NCBI RefSeq assembly: GCF_003467125.1
Contig: NZ_QSFA01000024.1
Location: 1 to 26,686, forward strand
Reading direction: 5' to 3'
Origin: Megasphaera sp. AM44-1BH
GTDB taxonomy: Bacteria; Bacillota; Negativicutes; Veillonellales; Megasphaeraceae
DNA length: 26,686 nt
Under the pieces are notes generated by a model, which was not told the DNA's origin, ran no database searches, and saw only the letters and a program-made list of their open reading frames with translations. The position numbers and the translations under genes were made by a program. Below, in pieces: positions 7,081-15,065 of the stretch (within the stretch, counting starts at the first letter, position 1; each line of letters opens with the position of its first letter).

Positions 7081-7093
7081 CGAGGTGAAGAGT

Positions 7094-9082
7094 ATGGAAA
7101 ACATCAGTATCGATATTGAAACATTCAGCGATGTCAGCCTGGTTAAATGCGGCGTGTACAAATATGCTGAATCGCCGGCCTTTGAAATTCTCCTCTTCGG
7201 ATATGCCATAGATGGCGGCGAGGTGCAGGTCGTTGACCTGGCGCGGGGAGAACGCATCCCGGATGATATCCTAGATGCCCTGACCGATGAATCTGTCACC
7301 AAGTGGGCGTTCAATGCCAGCTTTGAACGGGTCTGCCTGTCGCGATACCTGCGTGACCTGAGAATGAGCCTGGATCCGTTCCATGACCATCATCCGCTTT
7401 CCCGGGACTGTGCCAGGTTCCTCAATCCGGCAGGATGGAAATGCTCCATGATCTGGTCGGCCTATATGGGCCTGCCCCTTTCCCTGGAAGGCGCAGGGGC
7501 CGTTCTGAAACTGGACAGCCAAAAGATGAAGGAAGGCAAAGACCTGGTCCGCTATTTCTGCGTTCCCTGTAAGGAAACCAAATTGAATGGCGGCAGAACG
7601 AGGAATCTACCTCGGCATGCACCCGATAAATGGACGCTGTTCAAGTCCTACAACAAACGGGATGTGGAAGTGGAAATGGCCATCCAGGAGCGGCTGAAGA
7701 AGTATCCTGTCCCGGAACCGATATGGGATGAATATCATCTCGACCAGGAAATCAACGATCGGGGCATCGCCATTGACCGGACGCTGGCTGAAAATGCCAT
7801 CGTCATCGATGCCCGCAGTCGGGACAGCCTGATGGCTGTACTGAAGGGAAAGACGGGCCTGGAGAATCCGAACTCCGTTATCCAGATGATCGGCTGGCTG
7901 GAACAGCATGGGATGAAGACCGATTCTTTGGGAAAGAAGCAGGTGCAGGAACTGCTGAAGACGGCAGAAGAACCGCTGCGCAGTGTACTGCTGCTCCGGC
8001 AGAAGCTGGCCAAATCCTCGGTCAAAAAATACCAGGCCATGGAAATGACGGCCTGCGAGGATAGCCGGGCCAGAGACATGTTCCAATTCTATGGGGCCAA
8101 CCGGACCGGGCGATTTGCCGGCCGGCACATCCAGCTGCAGAATCTGCCCCAGAACCATCTGCCGGATCTCGCAGAAGCTCGGGAATTGGTACGCCAGGGA
8201 AATTATGAAGCCTTGGAACTCCTGTATGATTCCATCCCCGATGTCCTTTCCCAGCTGATCCGTACGGCCTTTGTACCCCGGCAGGGGCTGAAGTTTGTGG
8301 TATCGGATTTTTCGGCCATTGAAGCCAGGGTGTTGTCGTGGCTGGCAGGCGAAACATGGCGTTCGGATGTCTTTGCCAGGAATGGCGATATCTATTGTGC
8401 TTCGGCCAGCTCCATGTTCGGCGTTCCCGTGGAAAAACATGGCGTCAATGGCCATCTCCGGCAGAAGGGGAAAATCGCAGAACTGGCCCTTGGCTATGGC
8501 GGCTCCGTAGGTGCGCTGAAGGCCATGGGAGCCCTGGACATGGGCCTTACAGAAAATGAGCTGTATCCTCTGGTGCAGTCCTGGCGGTCGGCCAATCCGC
8601 ACATCGTCGATTTCTGGTGGCAGGTAGATGCCGCCGTGAAGACGGCTATGAAGGAACATATCCCCATGCGGACCGGCTGCATCCGATTCCTCTGCCAGAG
8701 CGGCATGCTGTTCATCCAGCTCCCAAGCGGACGGCGGCTTTCCTATGTGAAGCCCCAGATAGGCGAGAACCGCTTCGGCGGGGAATCCGTCACCTATGAG
8801 GGCATCGGCGCAACGAAGAAGTGGGAACGGCTGGAAAGCTACGGCCCGAAGTTTGTGGAAAACATAGTCCAGGGCATCAGCCGGGACATCCTCTGCTATG
8901 CCATGCAGACGTTGCGGTGCTGTGCCATCGTCGGCCATGTCCATGATGAACTGATCATCGAATGCAGCCGTGATGCCAGCGTCGATGCCATCTGCGAGCA
9001 GATGGGCCGGACACCGCCGTGGGCTGAAGGATTGTTGCTCCGGGCAGACGGATACGAATGTGAATTTTATCAGAAAGATTGA
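7094..9082 (+). CDS. Phage DNA polymerase, family A
   Basis: A 662-aa family A polymerase that replicates the phage genome. The N-terminal 3'-5' exonuclease keeps D7 and E9 (SIDIETFS), an NxxFE motif near residue 75 and YNKRD near residue 190. Polymerase motif A (SDFSAIEAR) lies near residue 405, motif B (RQKGKIAELALGYGG) near 455, and motif C (VHDE) near 616. It lacks the extra N-terminal 5'-nuclease of bacterial Pol I, as usual for phage enzymes. The start at ATG 7094 uses GAGGTG at 7082-7087; the frame is open upstream but crosses the terminator hairpin, so a longer protein is unlikely. Confidence 0.95.
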   Translation: MENISIDIETFSDVSLVKCGVYKYAESPAFEILLFGYAIDGGEVQVVDLARGERIPDDILDALTDESVTKWAFNASFERVCLSRYLRDLRMSLDPFHDHHPLSRDCARFLNPAGWKCSMIWSAYMGLPLSLEGAGAVLKLDSQKMKEGKDLVRYFCVPCKETKLNGGRTRNLPRHAPDKWTLFKSYNKRDVEVEMAIQERLKKYPVPEPIWDEYHLDQEINDRGIAIDRTLAENAIVIDARSRDSLMAVLKGKTGLENPNSVIQMIGWLEQHGMKTDSLGKKQVQELLKTAEEPLRSVLLLRQKLAKSSVKKYQAMEMTACEDSRARDMFQFYGANRTGRFAGRHIQLQNLPQNHLPDLAEARELVRQGNYEALELLYDSIPDVLSQLIRTAFVPRQGLKFVVSDFSAIEARVLSWLAGETWRSDVFARNGDIYCASASSMFGVPVEKHGVNGHLRQKGKIAELALGYGGSVGALKAMGALDMGLTENELYPLVQSWRSANPHIVDFWWQVDAAVKTAMKEHIPMRTGCIRFLCQSGMLFIQLPSGRRLSYVKPQIGENRFGGESVTYEGIGATKKWERLESYGPKFVENIVQGISRDILCYAMQTLRCCAIVGHVHDELIIECSRDASVDAICEQMGRTPPWAEGLLLRADGYECEFYQKD

Positions 9083-9089
9083 AACGGAG

Positions 9090-9169
9090 GTACTTAAAGC
9101 AGCGGATTCTGTCCTGTTACTGATAGAGGACGAGTTCCTCGGAAATTTTAACGAAAGGTGGAATCCGCT
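9090..9169 (+). promoter_or_regulatory. Structured leader RNA, copy 2, ahead of rha
   Basis: Shares GTACTTAA (9090-9097), TGTCCT (9110-9115) and TTACTGAT (9117-9124) with the leader at 4600-4674. GTCCT (9111-9115) pairs AGGAC (9127-9131). In addition AGCGGATT (9101-9108) is an exact complement of AATCCGCT (9162-9169), which ends at the start codon. A closing stem would therefore enclose the hairpins and the ribosome site (AAAGGTGG, 9154-9161). This looks like a switchable 5' leader controlling translation of the next gene. Confidence 0.55.
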
Positions 9170-9832
9170 ATGAAGAATTTGATTCCTGAAGATGATTACG
9201 GTGTGTTTGCTGACCAGAAAGGGGTAGCCAGAGTCGATAGCCTGTTTGTCGCTGCAACTTTTGAGAAAGGCCATCGTCACGTATTGCGGGATATCACCAG
9301 AATCATTGAGCCCAGATCTGGGCTCAGTGAAAATTTCATCCATGACAATTTTATACTCAGTACCTACAAAGATGCCAGAGGAAGAAAACTGCCGCGTTAC
9401 CTGCTGACCCGTGATGGCTTCACGATGCTGGTCATGGGCTACACAGGCCCGAAGGCGATGCACTTCAAGGAACTCTACATCCAGCGTTTCAACGAGATGG
9501 AACAATGTGTCCGGTCGCTCCTGTCTGCCCGGCAGGAATTCCCGATGCTGACGGATATGATCTGCCGCCTGCATGAAAACCCGAAGCCGTACCACTTCAG
9601 CAACGAATGCGACATGTTGAACCGCATCGTTCTCGGCATGTCTGCCAAGCAGTTCCGGCTGGCCAACGGCATCGAAAAAGGGCAGAGCATCCGGCCTTAT
9701 CTGACCGCGCAGCAGATTCATGCGCTGGACCGGCTGCAGCACCTGGATTACGGCCTGCTGTATTCCTGCCCGGATTTCCAGCAGCGCAAACAGATGCTCA
9801 TGACCTATTACAAGACGGAACTGGAGGGATGA
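9170..9832 (+). CDS. rha: Rha family phage regulatory protein
   Basis: A 220-aa protein of the Rha (pRha) family. The N-terminal region (RVDSLFVAATFEKGHRHVLRDI, then NFILSTYKDARGRKLPRYLLTRDGFTMLVMGYTG) is the family hallmark: a DNA-binding-like domain shared with phage antirepressors. Such proteins modulate phage gene expression and can interfere with growth depending on host factors. The C-terminal half has a helix resembling KilA-C/ORF6-type dimer regions but is not identified. The start at ATG 9170 fits AAAGGTGG at 9154-9161; a GTG at 9158 is less likely. It stands immediately behind the structured leader. Confidence 0.85.
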   Translation: MKNLIPEDDYGVFADQKGVARVDSLFVAATFEKGHRHVLRDITRIIEPRSGLSENFIHDNFILSTYKDARGRKLPRYLLTRDGFTMLVMGYTGPKAMHFKELYIQRFNEMEQCVRSLLSARQEFPMLTDMICRLHENPKPYHFSNECDMLNRIVLGMSAKQFRLANGIEKGQSIRPYLTAQQIHALDRLQHLDYGLLYSCPDFQQRKQMLMTYYKTELEG

Positions 9833-9835
9833 AGC

Positions 9836-10060
9836 ATGTTTTACGTCAAGGAACCGATTCATGATGCCATGGAAGTCACAATCGAAATCAACGATGAGAA
9901 TGTATTCTGCCGCTGCCCGGTTTGTGGCAGAGAAATCCTGGTGGATCTGGAGGAAGTCCTGGGCGATGGGAAGGGCGACCTGTTCGGTACAGCCGTCCTG
10001 TGTGAAGACTGTTCCCGGGAACTGATGGAGGTGCGCGATGGAGATGAACCCGAAGCGTAA
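9836..10060 (+). CDS. Small zinc-ribbon-like phage protein, 74 aa
   Basis: Starts at ATG 9836, overlapping the GGAGGGATG ribosome site region of rha's 3' end. Two Cys pairs (CRCPVC near residues 24-29 and CEDC near residues 58-61) suggest a zinc ribbon or knuckle. The C-terminus is acidic. It overlaps the next gene by 23 bp, so it is translated in the same operon. Function is unknown; DNA or protein binding is a guess from the metal-binding look. Confidence 0.6.
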   Translation: MFYVKEPIHDAMEVTIEINDENVFCRCPVCGREILVDLEEVLGDGKGDLFGTAVLCEDCSRELMEVRDGDEPEA

Positions 10061-10433
10061 CGCCGAACATTATCCCGACCCCACAGCCTATCAGGCCATC
10101 CGGAATGCGGAACCTCCAAGGTTCCCGTTCCGGCCCGTGGTGTATGTCTGCTCGCCCTATGCCGGGAATGTGGATGCCAATACAGCCAGGGCGAGGAAAT
10201 ACTGCCGCTATGTGACAGACCAGGGAGGCATTCCGCTGGCCCCGCATCTGTACCTGCCCCAGTTCCTGGATGAAAAGACGGAGCGGAACCTAGCCCTTTT
10301 CATGGATATCGCCCTTCTGTCCAAGTGTGCGGAACTCTGGGTGTTCGGCGATGTCATCTCGGACGGGATGCAGAAAGAAATCGAGTACGCCCGGCGCAAA
10401 AGGAAGCCCGTCCGGTATATCAAGGAGGTTTAA
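10038..10433 (+). CDS. DUF4406 protein, nucleoside deoxyribosyltransferase-like
   Basis: A 131-aa protein with YVCSPYAG near residue 36 and LWVFGDVISDGMQKEIEYARRKRKPV near the C-terminus. These are hallmarks of DUF4406 and related nucleoside 2-deoxyribosyltransferase-like folds. Members sit in phage replication modules and may act on nucleotide pools or modified bases, but the reaction has not been proved. The ATG at 10038 has GGAGG at 10028-10032. It overlaps the Cys-pair gene upstream and ends 5 bp before the primase-helicase start. Confidence 0.82.
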   Translation: MEMNPKRNAEHYPDPTAYQAIRNAEPPRFPFRPVVYVCSPYAGNVDANTARARKYCRYVTDQGGIPLAPHLYLPQFLDEKTERNLALFMDIALLSKCAELWVFGDVISDGMQKEIEYARRKRKPVRYIKEV

Positions 10434-10438
10434 GAATC

Positions 10439-12682
10439 ATGGAATTTACCCTTTATACGGCTGCTGTTTCGGGGGCAGAGGCCAATTGCCGTTATCCGGA
10501 ACAGCGGAAAATCAGCTGTGCGGAAGACCTTGGAGCAGCGGCTGCGTTTGACCATGTCTGTGTGGCATTCAAAAATGATTACCGGAAACGGGAGAACTTT
10601 CTCTCATCGGATGTCCTGGTCATGGACTGCGATAATTCGCATACGGAAAATCCTGCTGAATGGATGACCATGGAGAAATTTCTGGCCATGATGCCGGAGG
10701 TCTCGGTGGCCATCGTCCCATCACGGAATCACATGAAGCCCAAAGACGGGAAGTGTGCCAGGCCGCGCTTCCATGTTTATTTCGGGATTCCCGGAATTAC
10801 AGAGGAACCGTGCTATACGGAGCTGAAACGGGCTGTTTATCACGCATATCCTTTTTTCGACGAAGCGGCTCTTGATGCGGCCCGTTTCATCTACGGCTGT
10901 CCGGCTGAGAAGGTGGTGTGGCAGGATGGGAAAATGACGATTGACCAGGTGCTGAAGTCCCGGGAAGCTGCGTCACACAGCATTCCCCAGGGACAGCGCA
11001 ATAATACCATGAGCCGCTTTGCCGGCCGGGTCATCAAACGGTATGGAGCAACAGAGAGGGCATACTCTATTTTTCTTGAAGAAGCCGAAAAATGCGACCC
11101 GCCGCTTGCTGATTCGGAACTCAATAAAATCTGGCAGAGTGCTGTGCGTTTTGGTGAACGCATTGCCAGGCAGGACGGGTACGTCAGTCCGGACCAGTAC
11201 AATAACGATTTTGCCAGTCAGGGCAGCCTGAAGCCGGAAGACTACTCGGATATCGGTCAGGCCAAAGTGCTGAAGCGGGAATATGGTGATGAGCTGCGGT
11301 ATACGGAAAGTACCGATTTCCTCCGGTACAACGGCATCTATTGGGCTGAATCCCATCAGGAAGCTATCGGCGCGGTAGAAGAATTCCTGGAACTGCAGCT
11401 GGCAGATGCCAGGGACCAGATGGAAGCTGGCAGAAAAGCGCTGCAGGAAATGGGTGTTGCGGCAGAACTCATCGATAAGGGCGGCCGGATGCTGGAGAAA
11501 GTCATCGAAGGCAGTCAGCAGAAAGCCTTCCAGTCCTATCAGGCGACTTTGGCATATCATGCCTTTGTCATGAAGCGGCGGGACATGCGCTATATCATTT
11601 CGGCCCTGCAGGCCCTGAAGCCGATGCTGCTCATTCCCATCCAGGCCCTGGATGCGGATGAATTCCTGCTCAACACGCCTTCGTTTACGTATGACCTGCG
11701 GCAGGGGATGGCGGGCAGGCGGAATCACCGTCCGGAAGATTATATTACCAAATGTACCGCTGTCGATCCAGGAGAGGAAGGGGAAGCGGTCTGGCAGCAG
11801 GCCCTGGGCGAGTTTTTCACAGGCGACCAGGAGCTGATTGATTACGCCCAGGAAATCTGCGGACTCATGGCCATTGGCAAGGTGTATGTGGAAGCCCTGG
11901 TCATTGCCTATGGTGATGGACGGAACGGGAAATCTACGTACTGGAACTCCATCGCCCGGGTGCTGGGGAGTTATTGCGGCGGCATTTCTGCCGATGCCCT
12001 GACGGCGAACTGCAAGCGGAACATCAAGCCGGAAATGGCGGAACTCAAGGGCAAGCGCATGGTCATCGCGGCCGAGATGGAAGAAGGTGTCCGGCTTTCC
12101 ACTTCCGTCCTGAAGCAGCTCTGCTCTACGGATGAAGTCGGCGCCGAAAAGAAATACAAGACGCCGTTTACCTTTGTACCGACCCATACGCTGGTCCTGT
12201 ACACCAACCATCTGCCACGCGTCGGGGCCAGTGATGAAGGGACATGGCGCCGGCTTATCGTCATCCCCTTCAAGGCGCAGTTTGAAGGCCATGGCGAAAT
12301 CAAGAATTATGCGGATTATCTGGTGGAGACAGCGGGACCTGCTATCCTGCGCTGGATCATCGAAGGGGCGGAGAAGGTCATTGCCAGCGAGTACCATCTG
12401 ACCATGCCGAAATGTGTGCGGGATGCTATCCAGGAATACCGCGGGCAGAATGACTGGCTCCGCCATTTCCTGGAAGAATGCTGCGATGTGAATCCATCAT
12501 GCCAGGAAAAGTCCGGGGCTCTTTATACGGCCTACCGCTTGTACTGCCAGCAGATGAATGAGTATACCCGCAGCACGACGGATTTCTATGGAGCCCTGGA
12601 GAAAGCCGGGTTCGACAGGCGCAAGCGGAAAGCAGGGTATTTCATTTACGGATTGAAACTGAAAGTCACAGATTTCTTGTGA
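10439..12682 (+). CDS. Primase-helicase (prim-pol plus D5/SF3 helicase)
   Basis: A 747-aa protein joining an N-terminal archaeo-eukaryotic-type primase-polymerase domain to a C-terminal SF3 helicase. D63 and D65 (VMDCDNSH), then RPRFHVYF with H112, form the prim-pol active-site pattern. A D5-N-type linker follows. The helicase has Walker A GDGRNGKS near residue 491, a Walker-B-like MVIAAEM, and the arginine-finger region GTWRRLIVIPF. It would prime and unwind at the phage fork with the family A polymerase. The start at ATG 10439 uses AAGGAGG at 10422-10428. Often annotated as virulence-associated E or phage primase. Confidence 0.92.
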   Translation: MEFTLYTAAVSGAEANCRYPEQRKISCAEDLGAAAAFDHVCVAFKNDYRKRENFLSSDVLVMDCDNSHTENPAEWMTMEKFLAMMPEVSVAIVPSRNHMKPKDGKCARPRFHVYFGIPGITEEPCYTELKRAVYHAYPFFDEAALDAARFIYGCPAEKVVWQDGKMTIDQVLKSREAASHSIPQGQRNNTMSRFAGRVIKRYGATERAYSIFLEEAEKCDPPLADSELNKIWQSAVRFGERIARQDGYVSPDQYNNDFASQGSLKPEDYSDIGQAKVLKREYGDELRYTESTDFLRYNGIYWAESHQEAIGAVEEFLELQLADARDQMEAGRKALQEMGVAAELIDKGGRMLEKVIEGSQQKAFQSYQATLAYHAFVMKRRDMRYIISALQALKPMLLIPIQALDADEFLLNTPSFTYDLRQGMAGRRNHRPEDYITKCTAVDPGEEGEAVWQQALGEFFTGDQELIDYAQEICGLMAIGKVYVEALVIAYGDGRNGKSTYWNSIARVLGSYCGGISADALTANCKRNIKPEMAELKGKRMVIAAEMEEGVRLSTSVLKQLCSTDEVGAEKKYKTPFTFVPTHTLVLYTNHLPRVGASDEGTWRRLIVIPFKAQFEGHGEIKNYADYLVETAGPAILRWIIEGAEKVIASEYHLTMPKCVRDAIQEYRGQNDWLRHFLEECCDVNPSCQEKSGALYTAYRLYCQQMNEYTRSTTDFYGALEKAGFDRRKRKAGYFIYGLKLKVTDFL

Positions 12683-12693
12683 GAAAAGGGAAG

Positions 12694-12797
12694 GGTGCAG
12701 GTCGGTGCAGGTCTATCCATAAACTCCCTTTAGGGCTGAAAAATAGAAAAAATGCCTTTAAGGAAAGTTTGCGGAACGACCTTCAACGACCTGCACC
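12694..12797 (+). repeat. Iteron-like repeats; candidate replication origin
   Basis: GGTGCAGGTC occurs twice in perfect tandem (12694-12703, 12704-12713). After about 64 bp of AT-rich DNA come two units in reverse orientation, one degenerate (12778-12787, GACCTTCAAC) and one exact (12788-12797, GACCTGCACC). Paired iterons flanking an AT-rich core, just after the primase-helicase, fit a phage origin. The AT core also has an imperfect inverted repeat (CCTTTAGGGC/GCCTTTAAGG). Origin function is inferred from layout. Confidence 0.5.
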
Positions 12798-12820
12798 CCT
12801 GTAAAAAAGAGGTGATACCG

Positions 12821-13129
12821 ATGCGGGAAAAAGAGATAGAACATCATCTGGTGATGGAAACCAGGAAGGCAGGCGGTATGGCAGTGAAGTTTGTTTCGCC
12901 ATCGTTTTCAGGCATGCCGGACCGCTTGGTCCTATTGGGTGACGGGAAGATGGGCTTCGTGGAAGTGAAGGCGCCGGGGCAGAAGCCGAGGCCGCTGCAG
13001 CTGAAGCGGCATGCTATGCTGCGGAGACTGGGCTGCCAGGTTTTCGTCCTGGATGCCATGGAGGACATCCCCGCTGTCCTGAATGCCATCGCCCACACGC
13101 CCGATGGGAAAGGGGGCGGAGGTGCATGA
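12821..13129 (+). CDS. VRR-NUC domain nuclease
   Basis: A 102-aa standalone VRR-NUC protein, a PD-(D/E)XK nuclease that in phages cuts branched or flapped DNA. The catalytic pattern is clear: GMPDRLVLL (PD) near residue 30, GFVEVKAPG (ExK) near residue 47, then a Gln-rich basic helix (RPLQLKRHAMLRRLG). It starts at ATG 12821 with GAGGTG at 12809-12814; the open frame extends upstream into the iterons but lacks a ribosome site there. It overlaps the SNF2 helicase by 4 bp (ATGA), a pairing common in Bacillota phages. Confidence 0.9.
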   Translation: MREKEIEHHLVMETRKAGGMAVKFVSPSFSGMPDRLVLLGDGKMGFVEVKAPGQKPRPLQLKRHAMLRRLGCQVFVLDAMEDIPAVLNAIAHTPDGKGGGGA

Positions 13130-14496
13130 AGTTCATGCCGCATGAATATCAGAAATACGCCATCGAATATATCAAGTCCCATCCCGTTACGGCCCTGTTC
13201 CTGGACATGGGCCTTGGCAAGACGGTGACGACGCTGACGGCCATCCGGGACTTGATGTATGACACCTTTGAAGTACAGCGGGTGCTGGTGGTCGCTCCGC
13301 TGCGGGTGGCGAGAGACACCTGGCCGGATGAAATCAAGAAGTGGGACCATTTGAAATGCCTTACCTGTTCCGTCGTGGTCGGCAGCGTGGCAGAACGGCG
13401 GCGGGCCTTGCAGCAGGATGCGGATATCTATATCGTGAACCGCGAGAACCTGGCCTGGCTCTATGAGAACAGCCGCCTTGATTTCGATATGGTCGTCCTG
13501 GACGAACTGTCGAGTTTCAAGAACTACCAGTCGAAGCGGTTCCGGGCCATGAAGGCCTTGCGCCCCAGAGTGAAACGCATCGTCGGCCTTACGGGAACGC
13601 CCAGCGGCAACGGACTGATGGACCTTTGGGCCGAGTTCCGTATCCTGGATATGGGAAAGCGGCTGGGGAGATATATCAGCCAGTACCGGAACCTGTATTT
13701 CCAGCCGGATAAGCGCAATGGCATGGTGGTGTATTCCTACAAACCCCTGCCGGGAGCGGAAGAAGCCATCTATCACCAGATTGCCGACATCACCGTGTCC
13801 ATGAAGGCGACCGATTACTTGAAAATGCCGGAGCTGGTGAGCGTAGCGAAGGAAGTCAGCCTGAGCGAGAAAGAAAAGGAACGGTATGATGAACTGAAGA
13901 AATCCCTGGTGCTGGAACTTCCAGGCGGCGAGGTTACAGCCGCCAATGCCGCGTCGCTTACCTTGAAACTTTCGCAGATGGCGAACGGCGCCATTTATAC
14001 AGATGACAAGGATGTGGTGACCATCCATGACCGGAAACTGGATGCCTTGGAAGACCTGGCGGAAAGCGCCAACGGGAAGCCGGTCCTGGTGGCGTGCTGG
14101 TTCAAGCACGATAAAGACCGCATCCAGAAGCGTATGGAATCCCGGGAACTGAAGGAGCCGAAGGACTTCGCCGACTGGAACGCAGGAAAGATTCCCGTGG
14201 CGCTTATCCATCCGGCCTCTGCCGGACATGGGCTGAACCTTCAGCAGGGTGGTTCCATCCTGGTCTGGTTCGGCCTGACCTGGAGCCTGGAACTGTACCA
14301 GCAGACCAACGCCCGGCTCTGGCGGCAGGGGCAGCAGAGCCGCACAGTCATCATACAGCACATTGTAGCCAAGGATACAATTGATGAGCGTATCCTGAAA
14401 GTCTTGGAACACAAAGACGGAACCCAGGCCGCACTGATCGAGGCGGTGAAAGCTGACCTGAGCATGACGAAAACGGGAAATGGGGGTATACTATGA
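13126..14496 (+). CDS. SNF2-type DEAD/DEAH helicase
   Basis: A 456-aa SNF2-like helicase. The N-terminal domain has motif I, DMGLGKT, at residues 27-33, and motif II, LDELSSFKN (DELS), near residue 125. The C-terminal domain contains SAGHGLNLQQGG and the R-finger stretch NARLWRQGQQSRTV. These phage enzymes are thought to remodel branched DNA at forks or at packaging substrates with VRR-NUC. Start at ATG 13126 with GGAGG at 13118-13122, overlapping the nuclease. The end overlaps the next open frame by 4 bp. Confidence 0.92.
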   Translation: MKFMPHEYQKYAIEYIKSHPVTALFLDMGLGKTVTTLTAIRDLMYDTFEVQRVLVVAPLRVARDTWPDEIKKWDHLKCLTCSVVVGSVAERRRALQQDADIYIVNRENLAWLYENSRLDFDMVVLDELSSFKNYQSKRFRAMKALRPRVKRIVGLTGTPSGNGLMDLWAEFRILDMGKRLGRYISQYRNLYFQPDKRNGMVVYSYKPLPGAEEAIYHQIADITVSMKATDYLKMPELVSVAKEVSLSEKEKERYDELKKSLVLELPGGEVTAANAASLTLKLSQMANGAIYTDDKDVVTIHDRKLDALEDLAESANGKPVLVACWFKHDKDRIQKRMESRELKEPKDFADWNAGKIPVALIHPASAGHGLNLQQGGSILVWFGLTWSLELYQQTNARLWRQGQQSRTVIIQHIVAKDTIDERILKVLEHKDGTQAALIEAVKADLSMTKTGNGGIL

Positions 14497-14525
14497 AGCA
14501 GGAACCGGAAGGAGAAGGAACACGT

Positions 14526-14942
14526 ATGGAAGCCAAAGCGTACCTGGAACAGGCACGGAACATCAACATGCAGATAGACAGCAAGCTGGAGCAGGTATCC
14601 GCTTTGCGGCAGCTGGCCATCAAGGCATCATCGACACTCAGCCCGGTCCCGCCGAGCGGGACACCCAACCCGCATCGGCTGGAAGAAACCATCGCCCGCA
14701 TGATGGATATGGAACAGGAAGTGGATGAAGCCATCGACGTCCTGGTCGAACTCAAGGCAGACATCATGAAGGCCATCAGCCGGGTGCCGGATGCCCGGGA
14801 ACGGGTCGTCCTGGAACTCCGCTACCTGGCCTTCAAGGATTGGGCGTCCATTGCCGATGCCCTGGGGCTTCATGTCCGCCAGGTGTACCGCCTGCATGAC
14901 GAAGCCCTGAAACACATCGAGATTTCTGGCGAATGTCACTGA
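14526..14942 (+). CDS. DUF1492 protein, sigma-70 region-4-like late regulator
   Basis: A 138-aa DUF1492 protein. The N-terminus (MEAKAYLEQARNINMQIDSK) is a helix typical of the family. The C-terminus (VPDARERVVLELRYLAFKDW, then ADALGLHVRQVYRLHDEALK) is a sigma-region-4-type helix-turn-helix, as in ArpU/late-transcription regulators. I take ATG 14526, behind GGAGAAGG (14511-14518), because the family usually begins there; ATG 14493 would give 149 aa. The gene ends inside the first of three ATGTCACT boxes of the promoter it probably controls, so it is a strong candidate for the late-gene activator. Confidence 0.85.
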   Translation: MEAKAYLEQARNINMQIDSKLEQVSALRQLAIKASSTLSPVPPSGTPNPHRLEETIARMMDMEQEVDEAIDVLVELKADIMKAISRVPDARERVVLELRYLAFKDWASIADALGLHVRQVYRLHDEALKHIEISGECH

Positions 14943-14990
14943 ATGTCACTAAAGCAGCACTTGATGTCACTGGCTTCTGTAAGATATACT
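14932..14990 (+). promoter_or_regulatory. Late promoter with three ATGTCACT activator boxes
   Basis: ATGTCACT appears at 14933-14940, 14943-14950 and 14964-14971, the steps being 10 and 21 bp, close to one and two helix turns. The third box overlaps a -35-like TTGATG (14961-14966). TATACT (14985-14990) lies 18 bp further on as the -10. The first box is inside the stop region of the DUF1492 gene. This fits an activator-dependent late promoter bound by DUF1492. Confidence 0.6.
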
Positions 14991-15013
14991 ATAATCAGCA
15001 AGAAAAGAATGCA

Positions 15014-15046
15014 GGACCGAGGCTTGAACGCCATCGGTCCTTTTTT
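15014..15046 (+). terminator. Promoter-proximal terminator before HNH
   Basis: GGACCGA (15014-15020) pairs TCGGTCC (15034-15040), with GGC/GCC continuing inward, and T6 follows. It lies about 25 nt past the late promoter's -10, so most transcripts would be about 50 nt long unless antitermination occurs. Confidence 0.82.
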
Positions 15047-15065
15047 GATATCGGAGATGATACGA

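Noticed and set aside
7607..9862. A 751-aa open frame on the minus strand opposite the polymerase and rha genes
   Set aside because: It lies wholly antisense to clearly coding family A polymerase and Rha genes, has no ribosome site or known domain, and such long shadows are expected in GC-rich codon usage.
12844..14412. A 522-aa minus-strand frame opposite VRR-NUC and the SNF2 helicase
   Set aside because: It is a shadow of the helicase gene; the plus-strand motifs are unambiguous.
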